A stretch of DNA of 6,101 nucleotides from Desulfobacteraceae bacterium. GTDB lineage: Bacteria > Desulfobacterota > Desulfobacteria > Desulfobacterales > UBA11574. The notes beneath the pieces are model-generated. The model saw nothing but the letters and a program-made list of their open reading frames with translations, did not search any database and was not told where the DNA came from. The stretch lies in the NCBI GenBank assembly GCA_030671225.1, contig DAOVAE010000079.1, positions 1-6,101 of the forward strand, read 5' to 3'. Positions 1 through 6,101 of this stretch are shown one piece after another. The position numbers and the translations under genes were made by a program. How positions within the stretch are numbered: position 1 is the stretch's first letter; the number at the start of each line of letters is the position of its first letter.

Positions 1-162
1 ATCATGTCCCAGGAAGAAGATGTAATTCCGGAACTGATTAATGTGAACGAAACGGTATCCCTTTTCAGGTGGCTCCGAAACCAATGCCTGGCCGGGTACC
101 GTGAGACCATGCCGACTGAAGATGAGGTGGAACGCATCATCGCCGAACGATATAAGCTCTAA
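1..162 (+). CDS. C-terminal end of an unrecognised protein (5' partial)
   Basis: Frame 1 is open from the left edge to a TAA at 160-162, giving 53 residues that begin before the window. The tail is hydrophilic and looks coding. It has a short hydrophobic and aromatic patch (VSLFRWLRNQ), then a charged, probably helical end (EDEVERIIAERYKL). I do not recognise the family and see no motif that gives a function. An ATG at 4-6 has no ribosome binding site visible in the few bases before it, so a gene continuing from upstream is more likely than a 52-residue peptide. The gene points the same way as the RACo-like gene, but 271 bases and a promoter lie between them, so cotranscription is not required. 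Confidence 0.55.
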   Translation: MMSQEEDVIPELINVNETVSLFRWLRNQCLAGYRETMPTEDEVERIIAERYKL

Positions 163-350
163 CACTCATTTCTCACCAGTCAGTGCGTTGTAAGAACAAG
201 GAATTTCAGCCTGTTGAAAATCCCGCTATCGGGGAAGACGGAGTGCTTTACTTCGAGGGCTGAATAACGCAATTCCTGCAACGCTCGGGCTGACCTTTGG
301 TGAAGAATACCAAGCACAATTTATTGTTCTCACTTTTACAAACTTTAATT
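163..350. other. Non-coding stretch with nested imperfect inverted repeats
   Basis: No convincing gene lies between the upstream stop and the promoter at 351. Several complementary arms are visible: GCGTTG (185-190) with CAACGC (279-284), AGGAATT (199-205) with AATTCCT (271-277), and TTCAGCC (205-211) with GGCTGAA (258-264). Inside the last pair is a small hairpin, CCCG-CTAT-CGGG (222-233). The first three pairs nest in order, so a long, interrupted stem is possible. Further on, TTTGGTG (296-302) can pair with TACCAAG (308-314), with wobbles at its ends. ACAAT-TT-ATTGT (316-327) is a short palindrome. No run of T follows directly, so neither is a textbook terminator. The region could hold the 3' untranslated end of the upstream gene, a structured RNA or degraded sequence. 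Confidence 0.4.
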
Positions 351-378
351 TCGACTATGCGTTAAATTTTGATATAAT
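351..378 (+). promoter_or_regulatory. Sigma70-like promoter of the RACo-like gene
   Basis: An exact TATAAT lies at 373-378. Sixteen bases upstream, TCGACT at 351-356 matches four of six positions of the -35 consensus. The flanks are very AT-rich, and the predicted start near 385 would leave a leader of about 50 bases before the ATG at 434. The assignment rests on sequence alone. The -10 is strong and the -35 is only fair. Confidence 0.5.
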
Positions 379-420
379 TTATTAATATAGTTTTCTTTTG
401 TCCTTTCGATGGTATCAAAG

Positions 421-426
421 AAAGGA
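421..426 (+). promoter_or_regulatory. Ribosome binding site that fixes the RACo-like start
   Basis: AAAGGA at 421-426 lies 7 bases before the ATG at 434. The frame is open back to a TTG at 398, but that codon has no purine-rich site before it and would add 12 residues ahead of the ferredoxin fold. The ATG at 434 is therefore preferred. Confidence 0.6.
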
Positions 427-433
427 ATCAATC

Positions 434-2383
434 ATGAGTAGACATAAAATCAAATTTCTCCCCAACAATACAGAGATAACCGTTGAGCAGGGGGAAAATC
501 TTATCCGTGTCGCTATGGAAGCAGGTGTTCACATTAATGCTTCCTGTGGTGGGGAAGGCGTATGCGGAAAGTGCCGTGTAATTATTGAAGATGGAAATGT
601 TGAAGGTGGAATAACAGAAAAGCTGAGCCAAGAGGATCTCGAAAATGGTTATCGTCAGGCCTGCCTTGCATCTGTTCAAAACGATCTCGTAGTGCGCATT
701 CCCGTAGAGTCAGAAGTCGATACCAGTATACTCAACTTGCAGAAAACTCCGAGGCGGAAAGCACGAATCTGGGAAATGAATCTCGAGGAGTTAAAGGAAA
801 AAGGCCTTTTCGTGTCTCCGGTTGAAAAGAAATACCTGGAACTCCCCGAACCGACGCCCCAAGACAACTTACCGGATGTTACCAGGCTAGTCTCTTTTCT
901 AAAAGCCAAACACGACGAACACCGCCTCGTAGTTCAGTTACCAGTAATTCGGAAGATTCCTGATGTTTTAAGAAAAGACGGATTCAAGGTTACAGCTACA
1001 CTAGCCCGACCAGTCCATTCAGGAAGAAAGACACATATTATAAATATCCAGCCGGGAGATACAACTGATCGCAACTATGCCATCGCCGTGGATGTCGGTA
1101 CAACAACTATCTATAGCCAGTTGATCGATCTTATCACGGGAGATGTTCTGGCTTCATTTGGTGAATATAACGGGCAGATCAGCTATGGCGAAGACGTCAT
1201 CAGCAGAATTATCTATGCAAGCAAACCGAACGGCCTTCAAAAGCTTCACGAAGTGGTTATTGCAACCATCAACAAGCTAATAAAGAAAATGATCAAACGA
1301 GCTCGGATCGATTCTGATGAGATTTCCTCCATTACCCTGGCAGGTAATACAACCATGACCCAGCTCATGCTGGGAATTAACCCTAAATACATACGGCTTT
1401 CACCTTATGTTCCTGCTTCAACACTCTTTTCACCCATAAAGGCTATTGATCTTGGTTTTGCCCTGGAGGACCATGTCACAGCTCTTGTTTACCCGGCGAT
1501 TTCAAGTTATGTGGGGGGCGACGTTGTTGCCGGCGTCATGGGATCAGGAATGTACCGCACTGAAAAACTTACCCTTTTTATGGATATCGGCACCAATGCA
1601 GAAATTGTAATCGGCAACAAAGATTGGCTTGCCTGTGCAGCCTGTTCTGCCGGGCCGGCATTTGAAGGAGGAGGCATCGAGTTTGGAATGCGGGCCGCTA
1701 AAGGGGCTATCGAGGACTTTTCCATGGATCCTGTAACATTTGAACCTATGAATATTACTATCGGCAATGTCAGGCCCAAAGGTATCTGCGGCTCCGGACT
1801 GATTATCATCGCAGCCACAATGTTTGAAATGGGAGTCATTGATAACCGTAGTAAATTCAACCGGGATCTGGATACACCACGCATACGTGAAACTGATGGT
1901 ATTTTTGAATATGTGCTGGCATGGAAGGATGAATCTCAGATCGACAGGGACATTACACTAACAGAACCGGATCTAGATAATTTAATGCGCGCAAAGGGTG
2001 CAATATACAGTGGTTGTATGACCCTCCTTGAAGAAGTGGGCTTAAACATGAGCGACATTGACAGCATTTATCTGGCGGGGGGATTTGGAAGTTATGTGGA
2101 CCTGGAAAAGGCGATGGTGATAGGTCTTCTGCCTGAAATAGATCCTGATAGGATTCGATTTATCGGTAACGGGTCTTTGATGGGTGCAAAAATGAGTTCT
2201 CTTACCAACCGCATCAGAAAAGATGTAGTGGAGGTAACTAAGAGGATGACAAATTTCGAACTGTCGGAAACCGCTTCTTTTATGAATAACTACGTGGCCG
2301 CACTTTTCCTGCCACATACAGACATGGATCAGTTTCCAAAACTCAAAGCACGCCTTGAAGCCCGCAGAGCTTTAAAACAATGA
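434..2383 (+). CDS. RACo-like ATP-dependent reductive activator of corrinoid proteins ([2Fe-2S] ferredoxin plus ASKHA/DUF4445)
   Basis: A complete protein of 649 residues, close to the roughly 630 of characterised RACo. Residues 1 to about 95 form a plant-type ferredoxin domain with [2Fe-2S] ligands C38, C44, C47 and C77 (C-x5-C-x2-C, then a distant Cys). A linker and middle domain run to about 205, and the rest is an ASKHA-type ATPase region. Its motifs are DVGTTT (220-225), AGNTTM (303-308), MDIGTN (383-388), an SAGPAFEGGGI stretch near 405-415, and the adenosine motif YLAGGFGS (546-553). Family members use ATP hydrolysis to drive electron transfer from the iron-sulfur cluster to an inactive Co(II) corrinoid, restoring Co(I) for methyl transfer in the cytoplasm. 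No C-terminal Cys clusters are present, so it resembles RACo rather than the [4Fe-4S] RamA type. No methyltransferase or corrinoid protein is visible nearby, so the partner is unknown. Confidence 0.93.
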   Translation: MSRHKIKFLPNNTEITVEQGENLIRVAMEAGVHINASCGGEGVCGKCRVIIEDGNVEGGITEKLSQEDLENGYRQACLASVQNDLVVRIPVESEVDTSILNLQKTPRRKARIWEMNLEELKEKGLFVSPVEKKYLELPEPTPQDNLPDVTRLVSFLKAKHDEHRLVVQLPVIRKIPDVLRKDGFKVTATLARPVHSGRKTHIINIQPGDTTDRNYAIAVDVGTTTIYSQLIDLITGDVLASFGEYNGQISYGEDVISRIIYASKPNGLQKLHEVVIATINKLIKKMIKRARIDSDEISSITLAGNTTMTQLMLGINPKYIRLSPYVPASTLFSPIKAIDLGFALEDHVTALVYPAISSYVGGDVVAGVMGSGMYRTEKLTLFMDIGTNAEIVIGNKDWLACAACSAGPAFEGGGIEFGMRAAKGAIEDFSMDPVTFEPMNITIGNVRPKGICGSGLIIIAATMFEMGVIDNRSKFNRDLDTPRIRETDGIFEYVLAWKDESQIDRDITLTEPDLDNLMRAKGAIYSGCMTLLEEVGLNMSDIDSIYLAGGFGSYVDLEKAMVIGLLPEIDPDRIRFIGNGSLMGAKMSSLTNRIRKDVVEVTKRMTNFELSETASFMNNYVAALFLPHTDMDQFPKLKARLEARRALKQ

Positions 2384-2428
2384 CCCGGATCAACGTTCTC
2401 GGCGAAGTCCTACTGAATTCCCTTCCTG

Positions 2429-2452
2429 ATACATTTAATGATATACTTTTTT
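2429..2452 (+). terminator. Weak AT-rich terminator candidate between convergent genes
   Basis: In the 70-base gap between two convergent stop codons, ATACATT (2430-2436) can pair with AATGATAT (2438-2445) with one bulged base. Six T residues follow at 2447-2452, just before the stop codon of the opposing gene. The stem is short and AT-rich, so efficient termination is doubtful. No better hairpin was seen in the gap. Confidence 0.22.
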
Positions 2453-2453
2453 A

Positions 2454-4835
2454 TTATCGTAACAGCACGGTTTTGAGTTTTTTTACAGATTTGATCTGAC
2501 TTGCAAAAACATTTGGATCACTTGTAGGAAGTTTACAAGTTCCTTCTTCGCATACATAGGCCGTCACTTTTTTCTCTTGGGCCAATTTACCTTTAACAAG
2601 CGGAATAACCTTAGCATGGTATTGTAAATCTTTCCCTTCTGAAATGACCGCTAAAATCCGGTTCGGCAGGAATTGCTTTCTGAATTCAAACAAAAACGGA
2701 TCTGCTTTGCCTTTTTCTCCTTCCGGAGTCACGACAATGATCTCCTTGGGCGAATCAAGGAAAAAATCGACTGCCAGCAGCATTTCTGAAAGCGCAACCG
2801 GGTTAGAGTTCAAGGTGCCTGAAAACGACATTAAAGCCTTTCCCGCCCGTTTCTTGTAACTGTCTATGCTTGTGAATTCACCCAGACGAAGCAAGTTTAA
2901 CACTGCAATAGAATTGCCGGATGGTAGGGCTCCATCGTAAGCCGGCTTTTCACGGGCAATCAGATCTTCATGATCGTTGCTTGTCATGAAAAATCCGCCG
3001 ATTCTTTTATCCTCATAATATTTTTCTAGAACACCATCCAACGCCATAGCTTTTTCGAGCCACGTAGTATCATAAGTCGCTTCATACAAATCAAGAAGTG
3101 AGGCAATTAAAAAAGCATAATCATCAAGATACGCGTTATGCCGGGCTGTATTGTCCTTATAGCTTCGAAAAAGTCTGTTTTTAATGTAGAGATGTTTCAG
3201 GACAAATTGAGCGGCTTTGACGGCACGGTCAATATATTGTAATTCTCCCAGAATAAGCCCTGCTCTGGCATGAGCTGAAATCATAAGTCCGTTCCAGGCC
3301 GCAAGAATTTTTTCATCCCGTAAAGGGGGCGGTCTATGGCTTCGGGCCTGATAGAGAATTTCTTTTGACTCATCGATAATACCGGCCAATTTTTCCCCCG
3401 ACATTTTTAGTCTATCGGAGAAATCATTTGTAGATTCGATCGTATTTAAGATGTGACGTCCTTCAAAATCGGGAGTAAAACCCACTGAATAATATTTTTT
3501 TACGATTCGATCCTGATCTTTACTTAATACTTCTTCCAACTCTTCTGGTGTCCACGTGAAAAAATACCCTTCCTCCAAGTGGCCTTCCCGGTTTAGACTG
3601 TCGGCATCTGTTGCCGAATAAAAAGCACCGTCAGGTGACGTCATATCCCTTTTTACATAACGAAGGATGTCTACAGCAATCTGTCTTAAGTTCTCATCAC
3701 CCGTTATCTGATATCCTTCAAGATAGTCCATGATTAGAAGTGCGTTATCATAAAGCATTTTTTCAAAGTGAGGTACAAGCCATTGCTCGTCCGTAGAATA
3801 GCGGTGGAAACCTCCTCCAACGTGGTCATATATTCCTCCGGCGGCCATATTATCGAGTGTAAGTTTTGCCATTTTAAGAATCTCATTATCCCCTGTACGC
3901 CGATAGTATCTGAATAGCATCCGAACAGGGAAACTGCTGGGGAACTTCGGATTACCCTTTATTCCCCCGTAAACCGGATCAAATCGATCTCTGTAGTAAT
4001 CAATTGCAAGATGCAAAACATCTTCAACAGGCAATTGATCTCCGGTTTCAGAGGAAAGCATTTTCTGAATCGCGTTTGTAAGTTGCTGGCTAGATTCTAC
4101 TACTATATCTTGTTTTGTATGATATCCTTCATTTACCTTTTTCAGGAGGGTCAGGAATCCTATACCTGCTCCACGGTCCCCGTCCCTGGCAGGAAAGTAG
4201 GTACCGCCGTAAAAAGGTTTTCGATCGGGTGTCAGCCAAACAGTCATAGGCCACCCTCCACGGCCCGTTAAAGCCTGAACGGCACTCATGTAAATGGCAT
4301 CGATATCCGGACGCTCTTCCCGGTCAACTTTAATTGCGATATAGTTTTCGTTTAAGTACTGCGCAATCTCTTCATCTTCAAAAGATTCTTCTTCCATTAC
4401 ATGACACCAATGGCAGGTTGAATATCCCACACTGAGAAGAACGGGGCGGTTGAGCTTTTTAGCTGTTTCAAAGGCTTCATCCCCCCACGGATACCAATTA
4501 ACAGGATTATGAGCATGTTGAAGAAGATATGGGCTTGATTCAAGGAAAAGACGATTTGTATATTTTGCCCACCCGTCAAGTAGTATATGTCTCGTTCGAG
4601 GTTTATATTTTTCTCCTCGAATTTTTCTCATCTCTTCAATTTTTTTCAAGAGCATGTTTTCGCCCCCCCCATTACCCGGCAGAGATCCGATCCCGTTATA
4701 TCCAGGACTCTTATCGATAATTTCAGCGGAATCACTTTTTTCTGTGGAGCATCCGGATGAGACAAAAGCATTGACTGATAGCACAACCACAACAACGCAT
4801 TTTAACATCGACTGGTGAATTGTTTTAACATTCAT
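2454..4835 (-). CDS. DUF255 (SSP411/YyaL-like) thioredoxin-domain protein with a predicted lipoprotein leader
   Basis: Complete at 793 residues, against roughly 680-750 for many relatives. The excess is N-terminal. The leader has basic and polar residues, a hydrophobic core (CVVVVVLSV, about 13-21) and a possible lipobox ending at C29 (VSSGC), then a Ser/Gly-rich linker. The DUF255 thioredoxin-fold domain spans about 96-250. Family-typical segments are [19 protein letters not shown] (100-118), the CHWC redox motif (141-144), [11 protein letters not shown] (169-179) and [12 protein letters not shown] (193-204). The remainder resembles the alpha-barrel seen in AGE-type and six-hairpin proteins, with HFEKMLYDN (356-364) and YSATDADS (406-413). 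Family function is unsettled, and a thiol-redox role is inferred from CHWC. The ATG at 4835 is preferred because it begins a sensible signal peptide. A TTG at 4862 would add nine residues, and none of the upstream starts has a strong ribosome binding site. It lies 75 bases after the MOSC gene. Confidence 0.88.
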   Translation of the reverse strand: MNVKTIHQSMLKCVVVVVLSVNAFVSSGCSTEKSDSAEIIDKSPGYNGIGSLPGNGGGENMLLKKIEEMRKIRGEKYKPRTRHILLDGWAKYTNRLFLESSPYLLQHAHNPVNWYPWGDEAFETAKKLNRPVLLSVGYSTCHWCHVMEEESFEDEEIAQYLNENYIAIKVDREERPDIDAIYMSAVQALTGRGGWPMTVWLTPDRKPFYGGTYFPARDGDRGAGIGFLTLLKKVNEGYHTKQDIVVESSQQLTNAIQKMLSSETGDQLPVEDVLHLAIDYYRDRFDPVYGGIKGNPKFPSSFPVRMLFRYYRRTGDNEILKMAKLTLDNMAAGGIYDHVGGGFHRYSTDEQWLVPHFEKMLYDNALLIMDYLEGYQITGDENLRQIAVDILRYVKRDMTSPDGAFYSATDADSLNREGHLEEGYFFTWTPEELEEVLSKDQDRIVKKYYSVGFTPDFEGRHILNTIESTNDFSDRLKMSGEKLAGIIDESKEILYQARSHRPPPLRDEKILAAWNGLMISAHARAGLILGELQYIDRAVKAAQFVLKHLYIKNRLFRSYKDNTARHNAYLDDYAFLIASLLDLYEATYDTTWLEKAMALDGVLEKYYEDKRIGGFFMTSNDHEDLIAREKPAYDGALPSGNSIAVLNLLRLGEFTSIDSYKKRAGKALMSFSGTLNSNPVALSEMLLAVDFFLDSPKEIIVVTPEGEKGKADPFLFEFRKQFLPNRILAVISEGKDLQYHAKVIPLVKGKLAQEKKVTAYVCEEGTCKLPTSDPNVFASQIKSVKKLKTVLLR
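4653..4670 (-). other. G8 tract before an internal in-frame ATG in the DUF255 gene
   Basis: On the coding strand, eight G residues (4670-4663) encode the end of the linker and lie 7 bases before an in-frame ATG (4655-4653). A G-rich run can pair with the CCUCC of 16S rRNA by allowing one G-U pair, so it could serve as an internal ribosome binding site. Starting there would remove the leader but keep the whole thioredoxin domain. An A7 run follows at 4646-4640. Loss of one G puts the upstream reading into a TGA at 4648-4646, and gain of one G puts it into a TGA at 4638-4636. The tract and the stops are seen directly. Any regulatory use is inference. Confidence 0.35.
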
Positions 4836-4852
4836 CTGTAATAGCTTAGTTC

Positions 4853-4874
4853 TTTGAAACAAATCGATTTCAAA
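4853..4874. repeat. 7-bp perfect inverted repeat upstream of the DUF255 gene
   Basis: TTTGAAA (4853-4859) and TTTCAAA (4868-4874) are perfect inverted copies separated by eight bases that include most of an ATCGAT palindrome. The element lies in the 75-base gap between the MOSC and DUF255 genes, 18 bases from the preferred ATG. It could be an operator or a weak mRNA hairpin. It lacks the GC-rich stem and U tract of a terminator. Confidence 0.45.
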
Positions 4875-4895
4875 CGAGCTTCAGAATGGTCACAA
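4867..4895 (-). promoter_or_regulatory. Weak promoter candidate for the DUF255 gene
   Basis: On the minus strand, TTGTGA (4895-4890) and TGAAAT (4872-4867) each match four of six consensus positions and are 17 bases apart. The -10 overlaps one arm of the inverted repeat at 4853-4874, as expected if that repeat were an operator. Matches this weak occur often by chance, and read-through from the MOSC gene is an equal alternative. Confidence 0.2.
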
Positions 4896-4910
4896 ATGTA
4901 TTTTTACCTT

Positions 4911-5342
4911 TTAAAGTAACAGTTCAACTTTATCACCACAGCGTATCTTCCCACCCTCAAGCACGCGAGCAAAAACCCCTTCTCTCGGCATAATGCAATC
5001 TCCGGCCTGATAGTAGATAGCGCATTTATTGTGACACTCCTTGCCGATCTGTGAGATCTCAACCTCAGCAGATTCCCCGAGTTTTACCCGGGTGCCGACA
5101 GACAAATTTTTCCAATCAATGCCTGACGTGGCAATATTCTCAGCAAAATCCCCAAATGTAACATCAAGACCCTGTTTGCGGGCTTTTTCAATACTCTCAG
5201 AAGCAAGAAAACTCACCTGCCTGTGCCACATACCTGCGTGAGCATCCCCTTCGAGTCCGTGATCCTGAATAAGGCATGCTTCCTCCAGCGGTACTTTACG
5301 CGTTCCTTTTTTCTTGCTTACAGCAATCGATATAATCTTCAT
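4911..5342 (-). CDS. Stand-alone MOSC domain protein
   Basis: Complete at 143 residues, so a single MOSC domain with no fused partner. MOSC domains are predicted sulfur carriers linked to molybdenum-cofactor sulfuration and other metal-sulfur chemistry. They may bind sulfur on a conserved Cys or act in pterin-cofactor handling. Characteristic stretches are HGLEGDAHAGMWHRQVSFL (28-46), FGDFAENI (63-70) and IGKECHNKC (99-107), with GDCIMPREGVFARVLEGG at 114-131. Cysteines 103, 107 and 116 cluster in the usual MOSC Cys region, and C103 or C107 is the likely functional one. The same domain is fused to MoaC in some anaerobes, which supports a cofactor role. The ATG at 5342 follows a purine-rich GAGAGGAAAG (5360-5351), a usable ribosome binding site. 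It begins 41 bases after nadA ends with no terminator between them, so cotranscription is likely. No Mo-cofactor genes are visible nearby. The exact substrate is unknown. Confidence 0.92.
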   Translation of the reverse strand: MKIISIAVSKKKGTRKVPLEEACLIQDHGLEGDAHAGMWHRQVSFLASESIEKARKQGLDVTFGDFAENIATSGIDWKNLSVGTRVKLGESAEVEISQIGKECHNKCAIYYQAGDCIMPREGVFARVLEGGKIRCGDKVELLL

Positions 5343-5383
5343 GATTCGCTCTTTCCTCTCAAAACATTTTTTTTATGACATGC

Positions 5384-6101
5384 TCAGGCTAAAGCCAACA
5401 TACGATCAAGAGCCATCCTCGCATCTGTTTTTATATCTTCCGGCATAGTTATTACATTGGCCTGCCCGATATTTTCTAGGGCCCACAAAAGGTTTTTAGG
5501 GTTGATTTTAAACATATTGGGGCAGAGGGAATAATGTAAATCCAGAACTGCTTTATCCGAATTTTCCAGGTCCAACCGGTTGATCAGGTTGATTTCGGTA
5601 CCTATAATAATTGTTGTATCGGGAGGAGCATTTTCAACGTATTTCACAATAAAGCTCGTAGACCCTGTTGCATCGGCCAGTTCTACAACTTCCCGGGTAC
5701 ATTCCGGATGGACTACGATCTTAGCTTCGGGATATTCTTTTCTCATTTTCAAAACATGTTCAACCCGAAAGCGGGTATGGACATGACAATACCCATCCCA
5801 TAGAATCACTTTGGCTTTGTTGATGACTTCCGGGATATTACCGCCCAACGGCTTTTTCGGATCCCACAAAATCATTTTCTCTGCCTCAATCCCTATCTGA
5901 TTTCCGGTATTGCGTCCAAGATGTTGGTCTGGGAAAAAGAAAATCTTCTCACGCCGGCTAAATCCCCAGTTAAAGGCGACCGGCGCATTCGATGAGGTGC
6001 AAACAGCCCCTCCATGGCGGCCGCAAAAAGCTTTTATATCAGCATCGGAATTCATATAAACAATAGGCATGACCGTTCCCTCTCCAGTAATCGACGCAAC
6101 C
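5384..6101 (-). CDS. nadA: Quinolinate synthase NadA (N-terminal part beyond the window)
   Basis: NadA condenses iminoaspartate with dihydroxyacetone phosphate to quinolinate in the cytoplasm, the second step of de novo NAD synthesis, using an oxygen-sensitive [4Fe-4S] cluster. The visible 238 residues cover roughly the last two thirds to three quarters of a 300-360 residue enzyme. The frame stays open to the right edge, so the ATG at 6070 is internal, not the start. Family segments are PIVYMNSDADIKAF, CTSSNAP, FFPDQHLGRNTG, WDGYCHVHTRF, VVHPEC, ADATGSTSFIV and LCPNMFKIN. Two of the three cluster ligands are present: the Cys in GYCHVH (codon 5788-5786) and the Cys in LCPNM (codon 5524-5522). 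The third should lie upstream of the window. The stop is TGA at 5386-5384. It appears to head a possible nadA-MOSC-DUF255 transcript. Its promoter and the aspartate oxidase or dehydrogenase partner are not in view. Confidence 0.97.
   Translation of the reverse strand, partial: VASITGEGTVMPIVYMNSDADIKAFCGRHGGAVCTSSNAPVAFNWGFSRREKIFFFPDQHLGRNTGNQIGIEAEKMILWDPKKPLGGNIPEVINKAKVILWDGYCHVHTRFRVEHVLKMRKEYPEAKIVVHPECTREVVELADATGSTSFIVKYVENAPPDTTIIIGTEINLINRLDLENSDKAVLDLHYSLCPNMFKINPKNLLWALENIGQANVITMPEDIKTDARMALDRMLALA

Noticed and set aside
183..263. A short plus-strand frame from GTG at 183 to TGA at 261-263 whose end reads like coding sequence (IGEDGVLYFEG).
   Set aside because: Only 26 codons, no ribosome binding site before the GTG, no recognised family, and it overlaps the inverted-repeat arms. 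It could be a gene remnant, but nothing supports calling it.
228..315. Fragments resembling parts of a cobalamin riboswitch core (GGGGAAGACGG, then GGGCTGA and CGCAA).
   Set aside because: The conserved B12 box and flanking helices are not recognisable, and the better promoter lies downstream of this stretch, so it would not be in the main mRNA leader.
398..433. An upstream TTG start that would lengthen the RACo-like protein by 12 residues.
   Set aside because: No ribosome binding site precedes it, while AAAGGA is well placed for the ATG at 434, and the ferredoxin domain begins right after that ATG.
1507..1884. A minus-strand open frame of 125 codons inside the RACo-like gene.
   Set aside because: The plus strand here encodes conserved ASKHA motifs. 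The reverse frame has low-complexity, unfamiliar composition and no supporting signals.
4836..4862. A TTG at 4862 as the start of the DUF255 gene.
   Set aside because: It would add nine residues ahead of a sensible signal peptide and has no ribosome binding site. It also lies inside the loop of the inverted repeat.
6068..6070. The ATG at 6070 as the start of nadA.
   Set aside because: The frame continues open to the window edge, and starting there would omit the first iron-sulfur Cys and about a quarter to a third of the enzyme.

Overview
The window reads as a stretch of chromosome from an anaerobic bacterium of moderate base composition, most plausibly a sulfate reducer or relative in the Desulfobacterota (deltaproteobacteria). 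This is an inference from gene content: an intact RACo-type activator of corrinoid proteins (typical of anaerobes using corrinoid methyltransferases or the Wood-Ljungdahl pathway), a Cys-rich stand-alone MOSC protein of the kind found in anaerobes, an iron-sulfur quinolinate synthase, and a DUF255/SSP411-like thioredoxin-domain protein with a lipoprotein leader. No phage, IS, CRISPR, tRNA or rRNA signal was seen.

Layout. Bases 1-162 hold the C-terminal 53 codons of an unrecognised plus-strand gene. A 271-base non-coding stretch follows. It holds imperfect inverted repeats and, near its end, a good sigma70-like promoter with an exact TATAAT. This promoter drives the plus-strand RACo-like gene (434-2383). 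That gene converges on a minus-strand block across a 70-base gap with only a weak AT-rich terminator candidate.

The minus-strand block, read from the right edge leftward, is nadA (5' end beyond the window), a MOSC gene 41 bases downstream, and then a large DUF255/thioredoxin-domain gene 75 bases further on. Spacing and orientation allow one operon. The last gap carries a 7-bp perfect inverted repeat and a weak promoter candidate, so the DUF255 gene may also be expressed on its own.

How the genes might work together. Three of the four identifiable products are redox or metal-cofactor proteins: a [2Fe-2S] ATP-dependent corrinoid reductase, a [4Fe-4S] NAD-biosynthesis enzyme, and a MOSC protein of the molybdenum-cofactor or metal-sulfur type. 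Nothing in the window shows them in one pathway, and the RACo gene has no methyltransferase or corrinoid protein beside it here.

The most unusual detail is a G8 tract early in the DUF255 gene, between the lipoprotein leader and the thioredoxin domain. It sits 7 bases before an in-frame internal ATG. Loss or gain of one G would end the leader peptide within about 20 bases of that ATG. This could switch the protein between an exported and a cytosolic form, or it could simply be chance or an assembly error. I found no clear new multi-gene system in this window.
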